Part shown: positions 1 through 6,377 of the stretch, in pieces | Numbering within the stretch: position 1 is the first letter of the stretch | Layout of the letters: every line of letters starts with the position of its first letter | Source of the DNA: Nitriliruptoraceae bacterium | Lineage (GTDB): Bacteria > Actinomycetota > Nitriliruptoria > Nitriliruptorales > Nitriliruptoraceae | Assembly (NCBI GenBank): GCA_007118045.1 | Contig: SKTG01000190.1 | Span: 1-10,700, forward strand | Length of the DNA: 10,700 bases | Reading direction: 5' to 3' | The notes under the pieces: generated by a model | The model's database searches: none | What the model saw: the letters and a program-made list of their open reading frames with translations, nothing else | Told to the model about the DNA's origin: nothing | Position numbers and translations under genes: made by a program

Positions 1-279
1 GGCGTCGACCACCTGGTCGCGGTCGGCGACGTCGCCGCGGCCTACGCCGAGGGGGTCGCGAGCGAGGGCGCGGCGACCGGCGACGGCCCCGAGGTGACCC
101 GGGTGGCCGATGCCGGCGCCGCCACCGCCGCGCTGCGCGACCTGCTCGTGCCCGGTGACGTGGTGCTGGTCAAGGCCTCGCGGGTGGCGGGGCTCGAGCG
201 CGTCGCCCGTGACCTTGCCGAGACGTTGACCGGCGGGACCGAGGGTGGCTCCGGCGGCGGGGCGGGGGTGGCCTCGTGA
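1..279 (+). CDS. murF: MurF, UDP-MurNAc-tripeptide:D-Ala-D-Ala ligase, C-terminal end (5' truncated by window)
   Basis: This frame is open from base 1 and stops at TGA 277-279, giving the last 92 residues of a protein. It contains a 'PGDVVLVKASR' segment (about residues 57-67 of the fragment), the Gly-Asp-x-Val-Leu-x-Lys-(A/G)-Ser-Arg signature near the C-terminus of MurF-type Mur ligases, followed by 'GLERVARDL'. The family attaches D-Ala-D-Ala to UDP-MurNAc-tripeptide in the cytoplasm using ATP. The catalytic P-loop and central domain lie upstream of the window and cannot be checked. The last 15 or so residues are Gly-rich and look like an unstructured tail. The stop overlaps the GTG start of mraY (GTGA, 276-279), and murF directly before mraY is the standard dcw order. 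MurE shares parts of this C-terminal fold, but position and signature favour MurF. Confidence 0.88.
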   Translation, partial: GVDHLVAVGDVAAAYAEGVASEGAATGDGPEVTRVADAGAATAALRDLLVPGDVVLVKASRVAGLERVARDLAETLTGGTEGGSGGGAGVAS

Positions 280-1310
280 TCGCCGTGCTCATCGGGGGAG
301 CGGTCGCGCTGATCGCCGCGCTGCTCGGGACACCGCTGATCGTGACCTACTTCCGCGAGCACGGCTTCGGCCAACCCATCCGCGAGGAGGGCCCCCAGAG
401 CCACCAATCCAAGGCCGGCACGCCCACGATGGGGGGCACCGCCATCGTGCTCGCCGCGGTGGTCGCTTACGTGGTGGCCCACCTGCAGTCCGCGAGCGTC
501 ACCGTGATGGGTCTGTTGGTGCTCGGCACGTTCGTCGGTATGGCGATCGTCGGGTTCGCGGACGATCTCATCAAGCTGCGCCAACGGCGCAACCTCGGGT
601 TGAACAAGACCACGAAGTTCCTCGGTCAGGCCGTGATCGCCGGCCTGTTCGCCTGGATCGGGCCGACCTACGCCGGCATGGGTCGCAGCATCTCCGTGGT
701 CGGCGAGATCGCGATCGAGCTCCCCGCCTGGGCGTTCTTCGTCTGGATCTTCCTGCTGCTGGTCGGAGCCTCGAACGCGGTCAACCTCACCGACGGTCTC
801 GACGGCCTCGCCGCGGGGTCCAGCGCGATCGTCTTCGGGGCCTACACGCTCATCGCCTTCTGGCAGTTCCGCAACCCGATGGACTACGGCCTGGAACCCA
901 ACCAGGCGCTCGACGTGACCATCATCGCCGCGGCGGTGACGGCGGCCTGCGCCGGGTTCCTGTGGCACAACGCACCGCCTGCGTCGATCTTCATGGGCGA
1001 CACGGGCTCGCTCGCCCTCGGCGGGTTGCTCGCCGCCGTCGCGGTGGCCACCAACACGCAGGTCCTGCTGGTCCTGCTCGGCGGCCTGTTCGTCGCGGAG
1101 ACGATCTCGGTGATGCTGCAGGTCCTGGTGTTCCGCACCACCGGGAAACGGCTCTTCCGCATGGCGCCGGTACATCACCACTTCGAGCTGCTGGGCTGGC
1201 AGGAGACCACGATCATCGTGCGGTTCTGGATCCTGGCGGGTCTGGGTATCGCGCTCGGCATGGGCCTGTTCTACGCCGAATGGGTCAACCGCGTCGGACC
1301 GTTGATCTGA
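276..1310 (+). CDS. mraY: MraY, phospho-MurNAc-pentapeptide transferase (lipid I synthase)
   Basis: This 344-residue polytopic membrane protein is of normal MraY length. The family transfers phospho-MurNAc-pentapeptide from UDP to undecaprenyl phosphate, making lipid I on the inner face of the membrane. Visible signatures in order are 'GTPTMGG' near residue 50; 'FADDLIK' with the Asp pair D96/D97 and K100; 'NAVNLTDGLDGLA' with N170, D173 and D176; 'FMGDTGSLALGG' with D242; and the triple-His loop 'PVHHHFE' at H300-H302. These cover the Mg2+ and nucleotide site of the polyprenyl-phosphate aminosugar-1-phosphate transferase family. About ten hydrophobic segments are visible. The GTG start at 276 overlaps the murF stop by four bases and puts the first hydrophobic helix right at the N-terminus, as usual. 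The TGA stop (1308-1310) shares its A with an ATG that opens a small ORF. Confidence 0.97.
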   Translation: MIAVLIGGAVALIAALLGTPLIVTYFREHGFGQPIREEGPQSHQSKAGTPTMGGTAIVLAAVVAYVVAHLQSASVTVMGLLVLGTFVGMAIVGFADDLIKLRQRRNLGLNKTTKFLGQAVIAGLFAWIGPTYAGMGRSISVVGEIAIELPAWAFFVWIFLLLVGASNAVNLTDGLDGLAAGSSAIVFGAYTLIAFWQFRNPMDYGLEPNQALDVTIIAAAVTAACAGFLWHNAPPASIFMGDTGSLALGGLLAAVAVATNTQVLLVLLGGLFVAETISVMLQVLVFRTTGKRLFRMAPVHHHFELLGWQETTIIVRFWILAGLGIALGMGLFYAEWVNRVGPLI

Positions 1311-1459
1311 TGTCACGACCCGACCGCCACCCCGTCAGCCCGGTCACCCCGGGCCGTCGTCCCGTCGCCCCCGACCCCCGGTCCGGCGTGGCGGGCGAGT
1401 GCCTGACCGACGGGTGTCGACCCGTCGCCGTCCATCCCCGCCGGGAGCGTGCAACGTGA
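1310..1459 (+). CDS. Hypothetical 49-residue ORF in the usual murD position
   Basis: I do not recognise this product. An ATG at 1310-1312 shares one base with the mraY stop (TGATG), and the frame runs to TGA 1457-1459, which overlaps the ftsW GTG start by four bases (GTGA). The ORF therefore fills the mraY-ftsW space exactly. The predicted peptide is basic and rich in Pro and Arg (begins MSRPDRHPVSPVTPGRR), with two Cys and no hydrophobic helix or familiar motif. Roughly four fifths of its codons end in G or C, somewhat below the surrounding genes. murD normally lies here, but nothing resembling MurD motifs can be seen, so calling it a remnant is only a guess. It may be a translated coupler, a small protein or a chance open frame. 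Stops are rare at this GC, so an ORF of this length is weak evidence by itself. Confidence 0.35.
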   Translation: MSRPDRHPVSPVTPGRRPVAPDPRSGVAGECLTDGCRPVAVHPRRERAT

Positions 1460-2661
1460 CGACGCAGCAGACCCCGAAGCGGCAGGGCGCGCTCGCGCAG
1501 CTGCGCTCGCGCTGGGAGCCCGGTCCGTGGACGAACGACGCGAGCGCGCTCGTGGTCGTCACCGCGTTGCTCGTCGTGCTCGGACTGGTGATGAGCTTCT
1601 CCGCCTCCTTCGTCCCGGCCGCGGAGGAGGGTGACGCGTTCGCGATCCTGCGCCGACAGCTCGCCTGGGCGTCCCTCGGCGTGCCCGCGTTCTGGGTGGC
1701 CGCGTCGCTCGACCACCGCATCTGGCGGCGGATCGCCTGGCCGTTGCTGCTGCTGTCGATCGCCGGCCTGGCGCTCGTGCTCGTCCCCGGGATCGGCGAG
1801 ACCAGGTACGGCTCGACACGCTGGTTGAGCGTGGGACCCCTCTCGATCCAGCCGAGCGAGATCGCCAAGCTCGGCGCCCTGCTGTGGCTCGCGGACGTGA
1901 TGGAGCGCAAGCGCCCGAAGGACGGCAGGGCGCACAGCCTCGACCACCTGCTCGTACCGGCGGGGCCGTTGCTGCTGCTGCTGGGCACGCTCACGCTGCT
2001 GCAGCCGGACCTCGGTACCACCATCCTGTTCGGCGTCATCGTCGGGGCGGTGCTCTGGGTCGAGGGGCTGCCCGGTCGCTTCGTCGCCGTCACCGCCGTG
2101 GCCGGCCTGCTGACGATCGGAGCGTTGGCCGTCGTCGCGCCCTACCGGGTCGCGCGCATCCGGGGCTGGCTCTGGCCCGAGGAGTACCCGCTCGAGGAGG
2201 GCTTCCAGCTGCTGCAGTCGCTGTACGCCCTGGGCTCGGGCGGCTGGTTCGGGCTCGGCCTCGGGTCCTCCCGTGGCAAGTGGCACTTCATCCCGAACCC
2301 GGAGACCGACTTCATCTTCGCGGTCATCGGCGAGGAGCTCGGGTTCGTCGGCTCGGTCGGCGTCGTGCTGCTGTTCGCGGCGCTGCTGTTCCTGGGTCTC
2401 AAGACCGCCTACGCGGCGGTGGACGGGTTCGGCAGGACGGTCGCGCTGGCGATCACGGTCTGGCTGGTCGGGCAGGCCCTGGTCAACATCGGCACGGTGA
2501 CCGGGTTGCTGCCGATCACCGGTGTGACCCTGCCGCTGGTGTCCGTCGGTGGGTCCTCGTTGGTCTCCACCCTGGTGGCGCTCGGCATCATGGTGGCCAT
2601 CTCGCGTCGCTCCGCCGAGGAGCCGCGTGCCAGCAGCGCCACACGTGGAGGCCGCCCGTGA
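1456..2661 (+). CDS. ftsW: FtsW, SEDS-family septal peptidoglycan glycosyltransferase
   Basis: This 401-residue membrane protein has about ten hydrophobic segments and belongs to the SEDS family (FtsW/RodA/SpoVE), which polymerises lipid II glycan at the septum with a partner class B PBP. Signatures seen are 'GSTRWLSVGPLSIQPSE' from residue 119; 'LLQPDLGTT'; 'GSGGWFGLGLGSS'; and 'ETDFIFAVIGEELGF', whose D285 lies at the expected position of the catalytic Asp in the large extracellular loop. Near the C-terminus come 'TGLLPITGVTLPLVSVGGSS' and the final helix. I chose GTG 1456 because a GGGAG at 1443-1447 sits 8 bases upstream, it overlaps the preceding stop (GTGA), and it leaves a short cytoplasmic N-terminus. 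An in-frame GTG at 1399 would add 19 Arg/Pro-rich residues with no comparable ribosome binding site. RodA is the main alternative, but the location between mraY and murG indicates FtsW. Confidence 0.95.
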   Translation: MTTQQTPKRQGALAQLRSRWEPGPWTNDASALVVVTALLVVLGLVMSFSASFVPAAEEGDAFAILRRQLAWASLGVPAFWVAASLDHRIWRRIAWPLLLLSIAGLALVLVPGIGETRYGSTRWLSVGPLSIQPSEIAKLGALLWLADVMERKRPKDGRAHSLDHLLVPAGPLLLLLGTLTLLQPDLGTTILFGVIVGAVLWVEGLPGRFVAVTAVAGLLTIGALAVVAPYRVARIRGWLWPEEYPLEEGFQLLQSLYALGSGGWFGLGLGSSRGKWHFIPNPETDFIFAVIGEELGFVGSVGVVLLFAALLFLGLKTAYAAVDGFGRTVALAITVWLVGQALVNIGTVTGLLPITGVTLPLVSVGGSSLVSTLVALGIMVAISRRSAEEPRASSATRGGRP

Positions 2662-3797
2662 CCCGGACCGTGTTGATCGGCGGCGGTGGTACCGCCGGCC
2701 ACGTGTTCCCGGCGCTGGCCGTCGGTGAGGCGTTGCGCGGCAGCGACGCCGATGTCGAGCCCGTGTTCGTCGGTGTCGCGGATCGGCTCGAGGCCCGCCT
2801 CGTGCCCGAGGCGGGCTTCCGCCTGCACCACATCGAGGCGGCATCCGTGCCGCGTCGGCCGACGCCCGCGCTGCTGAAGGTGCCGGGCGTGCTCCGGGGC
2901 GCGGTCCGACGGTGTCGGGAGATCGCCGAGGAGGAGGCCGCGGCCGGGGTGATCACCTTCGGTGGGTACGTGTCGTTCCCGCTCAACCGGGCGGCGGCCA
3001 GGTCCTCCCTGCCGCTCATCGTGCACGAGCAGAACAGCGTGCCCGGGTTGGCCAACCGCGTCTCGGCCCGGTGGGCGGACCGCATCGCCGTGACGTTCCC
3101 CGGCTCCGCGACCCGCTTCAAGGACCTCGAGCGCTGCGTGGTGACCGGCAACCCGGTGCGGGCGGACGTGCTGGCCCTCGATCGCGCGGCGGCCCGGCCG
3201 GCGGCGCGCGCGGCGTTCGGGCTGGACCCCGATCTGCCCACCCTGCTGGTCTTCGGTGGCAGCCAGGGGGCTCGCAGCATCAACCAGGCCGTGGCCGATG
3301 CGCACGGACGCTGGGGCCAGGTGCCGGTCCAGATCCTGCACGCCGCGGGCGACCAGGGCCACGGATCGGCCGCGGAGGCCTGGGACCGGGCCCGCGCCGA
3401 GCATCCCGACGGTCCGCCCGTACAGCTCGTCGACTTCATCCGGGACATGGCCAGCGCCTACGCGGCCGCCGACGTGGTGGTCTGCCGCGCGGGTGCCACC
3501 TCGATCGCGGAGCTGACCGTGCTCGGCATCCCCTCGGTGCTGGTGCCCTACCCCCACGCGACCGCCGACCATCAGACCGAGAACGGGCGAGCGCTCGAGC
3601 GGGCCGGCGGCGCGACCGTCGTCGCGGACGCGGACCTCGACGGCGCCTCGCTGTTCGCGGCCGTGCGACCGCTGCTCGAGGACGCGCAGCGCTACGAGGC
3701 CATGGCCCGGTCGGCACGGGCGTTCGGGCGTCCCGACGCCGCCGAGCTCCTCGCGGGGCTCGTGCTCGAACTGATCGACGGAGGGAGGCAGTCATGA
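2658..3797 (+). CDS. murG: MurG, lipid II-forming GlcNAc transferase
   Basis: This 379-residue GT-B glycosyltransferase transfers GlcNAc from UDP-GlcNAc to lipid I, forming lipid II on the cytoplasmic face of the membrane. The N-terminal glycine loop is 'GGGGTAGHVFPALA' (residues 8-21, H15 included). 'HEQNSVPGLANR' starts at H123, followed by 'TGNPVR' and the second glycine loop 'VFGGSQGARSINQAV'. The UDP-GlcNAc site follows as 'CRAGATSIAEL' with E285, then 'PSVLVPYPHATADHQTENG'. All are characteristic of MurG. The GTG start at 2658 overlaps the ftsW stop (GTGA), giving an N-terminus that reaches the first beta strand within four residues, as in the family. Longer upstream extensions of this frame are antisense-like, Arg-rich translation across ftsW and are not credible. 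The stop (3795-3797) overlaps the ATG of a small ORF. Confidence 0.97.
   Translation: MTRTVLIGGGGTAGHVFPALAVGEALRGSDADVEPVFVGVADRLEARLVPEAGFRLHHIEAASVPRRPTPALLKVPGVLRGAVRRCREIAEEEAAAGVITFGGYVSFPLNRAAARSSLPLIVHEQNSVPGLANRVSARWADRIAVTFPGSATRFKDLERCVVTGNPVRADVLALDRAAARPAARAAFGLDPDLPTLLVFGGSQGARSINQAVADAHGRWGQVPVQILHAAGDQGHGSAAEAWDRARAEHPDGPPVQLVDFIRDMASAYAAADVVVCRAGATSIAELTVLGIPSVLVPYPHATADHQTENGRALERAGGATVVADADLDGASLFAAVRPLLEDAQRYEAMARSARAFGRPDAAELLAGLVLELIDGGRQS
3780..3788 (+). promoter_or_regulatory. Strong ribosome binding site before the small ORF at 3794
   Basis: GGAGGGAGG lies inside the last codons of murG and ends 5 bases before the ATG at 3794. It is among the best Shine-Dalgarno matches in the window and is the main reason to take the following 45-codon ORF seriously. 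It is too far from the murC ATG at 3928 (about 140 bases) to serve that gene directly. Confidence 0.55.
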
Positions 3798-3931
3798 CCG
3801 ACCCGACCCCGGCCCCGGCCCCGACCCCGTCGCCGGCGCCCCGCGCGACCCCGGCCACGGCCGGGTCCGCGACCACGGCCGTGCTCGCGCCGACCGCTCG
3901 CTCGGAGCGTGGGAGGGGGCGACACCGATGA
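3794..3931 (+). CDS. Hypothetical 45-residue Pro/Ala/Thr-rich ORF between murG and murC
   Basis: I do not recognise this product. The ATG overlaps the murG stop (ATGA, 3794-3797) behind a GGAGGGAGG Shine-Dalgarno sequence. The TGA at 3929-3931 overlaps the murC start (ATGA, 3928-3931). The peptide begins MTDPTPAPAPTPSPAPRATP, continues as Ala/Thr-rich sequence and ends in a basic RGRGRHR. It has no hydrophobic core and would be disordered. The repeated ACC/GCC-CCG codons give it low complexity. It could be a small disordered protein, a coupling ORF that carries ribosomes from murG to murC, or a chance open frame. It is out of frame with both neighbours, so it is not simply a tail of MurG or an N-terminal extension of MurC unless a frameshift is involved. 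Confidence 0.4.
   Translation: MTDPTPAPAPTPSPAPRATPATAGSATTAVLAPTARSERGRGRHR
3911..3919 (+). promoter_or_regulatory. Ribosome binding site of murC
   Basis: The purine run GGGAGGGGG ends 8 bases before the ATG at 3928. It supports that ATG as the murC start rather than an upstream codon. Confidence 0.55.
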
Positions 3932-5301
3932 TCCCCTCCCTCGAGCCCACCACGTCCGTCCACCTGATCGGCGCGGGCGGCGCCGGCATGTCCGGTATCG
4001 CCAGGATCCTGCTGCAGCGGGGCCACCAGGTCTCGGGCTCGGATCTGCGCGACGGTCGCGCGCTCGAGGAGCTGCGCGTGCTCGGCGCTCGCATGGAGGT
4101 CGGTCACGCGCCCGAGCACCTCGGTGACGCTCGGCTCGTCGTGACGTCCACGGCCGTGCCCGCGGACAACCCGGAGGTGCTCGCCGCTCGCGAGCAGGGG
4201 CGTCGCCTGCTGCGTCGAGCGGAGATGCTCGCCCAGCTGATGGTCGACGATCACGCCGTCCTGATCGCCGGTACCCACGGCAAGACCAGCACCACCTCGA
4301 TGACGGTCGTGGCGCTGCAGGCCGCGGGTGGCGATCCGAGCTTCGCGATCGGCGGTTCGCTCAACGAGAGCGGCACGAACGCCCATGCGGGGACCGACGG
4401 CCGCTTCATCGCCGAGGCCGACGAGTCCGACCGCTCGTTCCTGGTCTACCGCCCCGACGTGGCCGTGGTGACCAACGTGGAGCACGACCACCCGGAGGAG
4501 TTCGACGACGCGCAGGCCGTGCGCCAGGCATTCGTCAGCTTCCTCGAGCGGCGCGCGCCGGGTGCGCCCGCGGTGATGTGCGTGGACGACCCACCGACCG
4601 CGGAGCTGGCCGGCCAGATCGACGCGCCGGTCGTGCGCTACGGCACCGGACCGATGGCGGACGTGCGTGTGCTGCCGACGGCCGAGGACGGTGGCCACGA
4701 GGTCCGCATCGATGGCCGACCGGTGGCGCAGCTGCGGCTGGCCGTGCCCGGGCCGCACAACCTGCTCAACGCGACCGCCGCGCTGGCGGTCTGCCACGTG
4801 CTGGGCGAGGACGTCGCGGCCGCGGCCGACGGGCTGCGCCGCTTCACCGGGGCCGCCCGGCGTTTCCAGCCCCTCGGTGAGGCCGCCGGCGTCGAGGTCG
4901 TCGACGACTACGCGCATCATCCCACCGAGCTGCGCGCCACCCTCGCGGCCGCTCGGGCGAGCCGATCCGGCCGGATCGTGCTGGTCGTACAACCGCACCG
5001 CTACTCGCGCACGGCGGTGTTCGGCGCCGAGCTCGGCCGGGCGGCGTCGGCGGCCGACCTCGTGGTGGTCACGGACGTCTACGGGGCCGGCGAGGCCCCC
5101 GTCCCGGGGGTGAGCGGCCGCGAGGTCGCGGACGCGGCGGCCGCCGCTGGTGCCTCCGTCGTCTACCACCCGCACCTCGGCGAGGTGGTCGACGCGCTCG
5201 TCGACCGGGTGACCGCCGGCGATCTCGTGCTCACGACCGGCGCCGGGGACGTCACCCAGGTCGGTCCGCGCCTGCTGGCCCGCCTGCGGGGGAGCCGATG
5301 A
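3928..5301 (+). CDS. murC: MurC, UDP-MurNAc:L-alanine ligase
   Basis: This 457-residue protein is a normal-length MurC. It adds L-alanine to UDP-MurNAc with ATP in the cytoplasm, the first amino acid of the stem peptide. The N-terminal UDP-binding loop is 'GAGGAGMSGIA' (residues 15-25). The ATP P-loop is 'GTHGKTSTT' starting at G115, with K119. 'AEADESDRSFL' includes E163 and is followed by 'TNVEHDHPEEF', typical of MurC. 'GPHNLLNATAALA' leads into the C-terminal domain. 'DDYAHHPTELRATL' has H330/H331, and 'QPHRYSRT' and 'TTGAGDV' complete the set. The ATG at 3928 is preceded by a purine-rich ribosome binding site and puts the Rossmann loop about 14 residues in, as expected. The stop overlaps the murB start (ATGA, 5298-5301). 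MurD or Mpl are excluded by the MurC-specific 'DYAHHPTE' context and position, although Mpl is a close relative. Confidence 0.97.
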   Translation: MIPSLEPTTSVHLIGAGGAGMSGIARILLQRGHQVSGSDLRDGRALEELRVLGARMEVGHAPEHLGDARLVVTSTAVPADNPEVLAAREQGRRLLRRAEMLAQLMVDDHAVLIAGTHGKTSTTSMTVVALQAAGGDPSFAIGGSLNESGTNAHAGTDGRFIAEADESDRSFLVYRPDVAVVTNVEHDHPEEFDDAQAVRQAFVSFLERRAPGAPAVMCVDDPPTAELAGQIDAPVVRYGTGPMADVRVLPTAEDGGHEVRIDGRPVAQLRLAVPGPHNLLNATAALAVCHVLGEDVAAAADGLRRFTGAARRFQPLGEAAGVEVVDDYAHHPTELRATLAAARASRSGRIVLVVQPHRYSRTAVFGAELGRAASAADLVVVTDVYGAGEAPVPGVSGREVADAAAAAGASVVYHPHLGEVVDALVDRVTAGDLVLTTGAGDVTQVGPRLLARLRGSR

Positions 5302-6377
5302 CGCCACCGACGACCGAACCGACGAGCGGTACCGCCACCACCACCTCCGTCGAGGTCGACCCGCTGGTCACCGAGCTGCAGGGGGCCTGCCGCGGCCAGG
5401 TGGTGGGCAACGCGTCGATCGCCGGTCTGACCACGTTGCGTGTCGGCGGCCCGGCCCGGGTGCTGGTCACCGCGGAGGTCGACGAGGATCTGGCCGCGGT
5501 GGGACGGGCGTGCGCCACCTGGCAGGTGCCGTTCGCCGTCGTGGGACGGGGCTCGAACCTGCTCGTTGGCGACGGTGGGGTCCCGGGGGTCGTCGTGCAG
5601 CTCGGGCGGGGCTACCGCGGGCTGGAGTTCGACGGCAGCGAGGTCCGCGCCGGTGCGGCCGAGCCGCTGCCGGTGATGGCCGTGAAGGTGGCCGACGCGG
5701 GCTACCAGGGCTTCGCCTGGGCCTGTGCCGTCCCCGGCACGCTCGGTGGGGCGGTCCGGATGAACGCCGGCGCCCACGGCGGCGAGATGGCCGACCACCT
5801 GGTCGAGGTCGAGGTGGTGCGCCTGCGGTCTGGCACGCGCGAGACCTGGCCTGTGCAGGCCCTCGGGCTCAGCTACCGCCACAGCGAGCTGCCGGACGAC
5901 GCCGTCGTCGTCGGTGCGGCGCTGCGGCTGCTGCCCGGTGACCCGGCCAGCATCCGTGCGGACATCGATCGCATCCGCACCTGGCGTCGGACCCACCAGC
6001 CGCTCAACGAGCCCAACTGCGGCTCGGTGTTCACCAACCCCCCCGGCGATTCGGCTGGACGCCTGATCGAGGCGGCCGGCGCCAAGGGGCTCCGGGTCGG
6101 CGGCGCCCAGGTCTCGGACCGGCACGCCAACTTCATCGTCACGCGGCCGGGAGCCCGAGCGGAGGACGTCGAGGCGCTGATCGAGCAGGTCCGGGCGCGC
6201 GTGGCCGAGTCGGCCGGTGTCACGCTCGTCACCGAGGTCGCCCGTGTCGGCCTGGTCGCTGTGGCGCCCGAGGGCGCTGGTGGCCAGGCCGACGCCGCCT
6301 GTGAGGTGGATGCTCCGGCGGCCGGCGGCGAGGCGCACGCGACGGGCACGGGCCCGGCGGGGGAGGGCTCGGCATGA
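5298..6377 (+). CDS. murB: MurB, UDP-N-acetylenolpyruvoylglucosamine reductase
   Basis: This 359-residue FAD enzyme reduces UDP-GlcNAc-enolpyruvate to UDP-MurNAc with NADPH. FAD-binding signatures seen are 'TTLRVGGPA' (from T45), 'GRGSNLLVGDGG' (from G83) and 'VPGTLGGAVRMNAGAHGGEM' (PGTLGG at 146-151). 'SYRHSEL' contains Y193/R194. The catalytic Ser is expected in 'CGSVFTNP' at S243, and the conserved Glu in 'LVTEV' at E313. 'AKGLRVGGAQVSDRHANFI' is the usual substrate-domain strand. The GSVF-x-NP arrangement and overall spacing suit a type II MurB. The last 40 or so residues beyond E313 are a Gly/Ala-rich low-complexity tail not needed by the fold. The ATG overlaps the murC stop, and the stop overlaps the ftsQ ATG (ATGA, 6374-6377). 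The first 20 residues are Thr-rich, so the exact start is slightly uncertain. Confidence 0.95.
   Translation: MTPPTTEPTSGTATTTSVEVDPLVTELQGACRGQVVGNASIAGLTTLRVGGPARVLVTAEVDEDLAAVGRACATWQVPFAVVGRGSNLLVGDGGVPGVVVQLGRGYRGLEFDGSEVRAGAAEPLPVMAVKVADAGYQGFAWACAVPGTLGGAVRMNAGAHGGEMADHLVEVEVVRLRSGTRETWPVQALGLSYRHSELPDDAVVVGAALRLLPGDPASIRADIDRIRTWRRTHQPLNEPNCGSVFTNPPGDSAGRLIEAAGAKGLRVGGAQVSDRHANFIVTRPGARAEDVEALIEQVRARVAESAGVTLVTEVARVGLVAVAPEGAGGQADAACEVDAPAAGGEAHATGTGPAGEGSA

Noticed and set aside
42..1316. 424-codon open frame on the minus strand opposite mraY
   Set aside because: Same shadow effect; mraY on the plus strand has all signatures.
1399..1455. Upstream GTG start for ftsW
   Set aside because: It adds an Arg/Pro-rich stretch absent from FtsW proteins, whereas GTG 1456 has a well-placed GGGAG and a coupled overlap.
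1285..2844. 519-codon open frame on the minus strand opposite ftsW
   Set aside because: Gln/Arg/Asp-rich shadow translation, no hydrophobic core or known motif; ftsW on the plus strand explains the sequence.
3436..5307. 623-codon open frame on the minus strand opposite murC
   Set aside because: Shadow frame caused by high GC; opposite a clear murC with all catalytic motifs.
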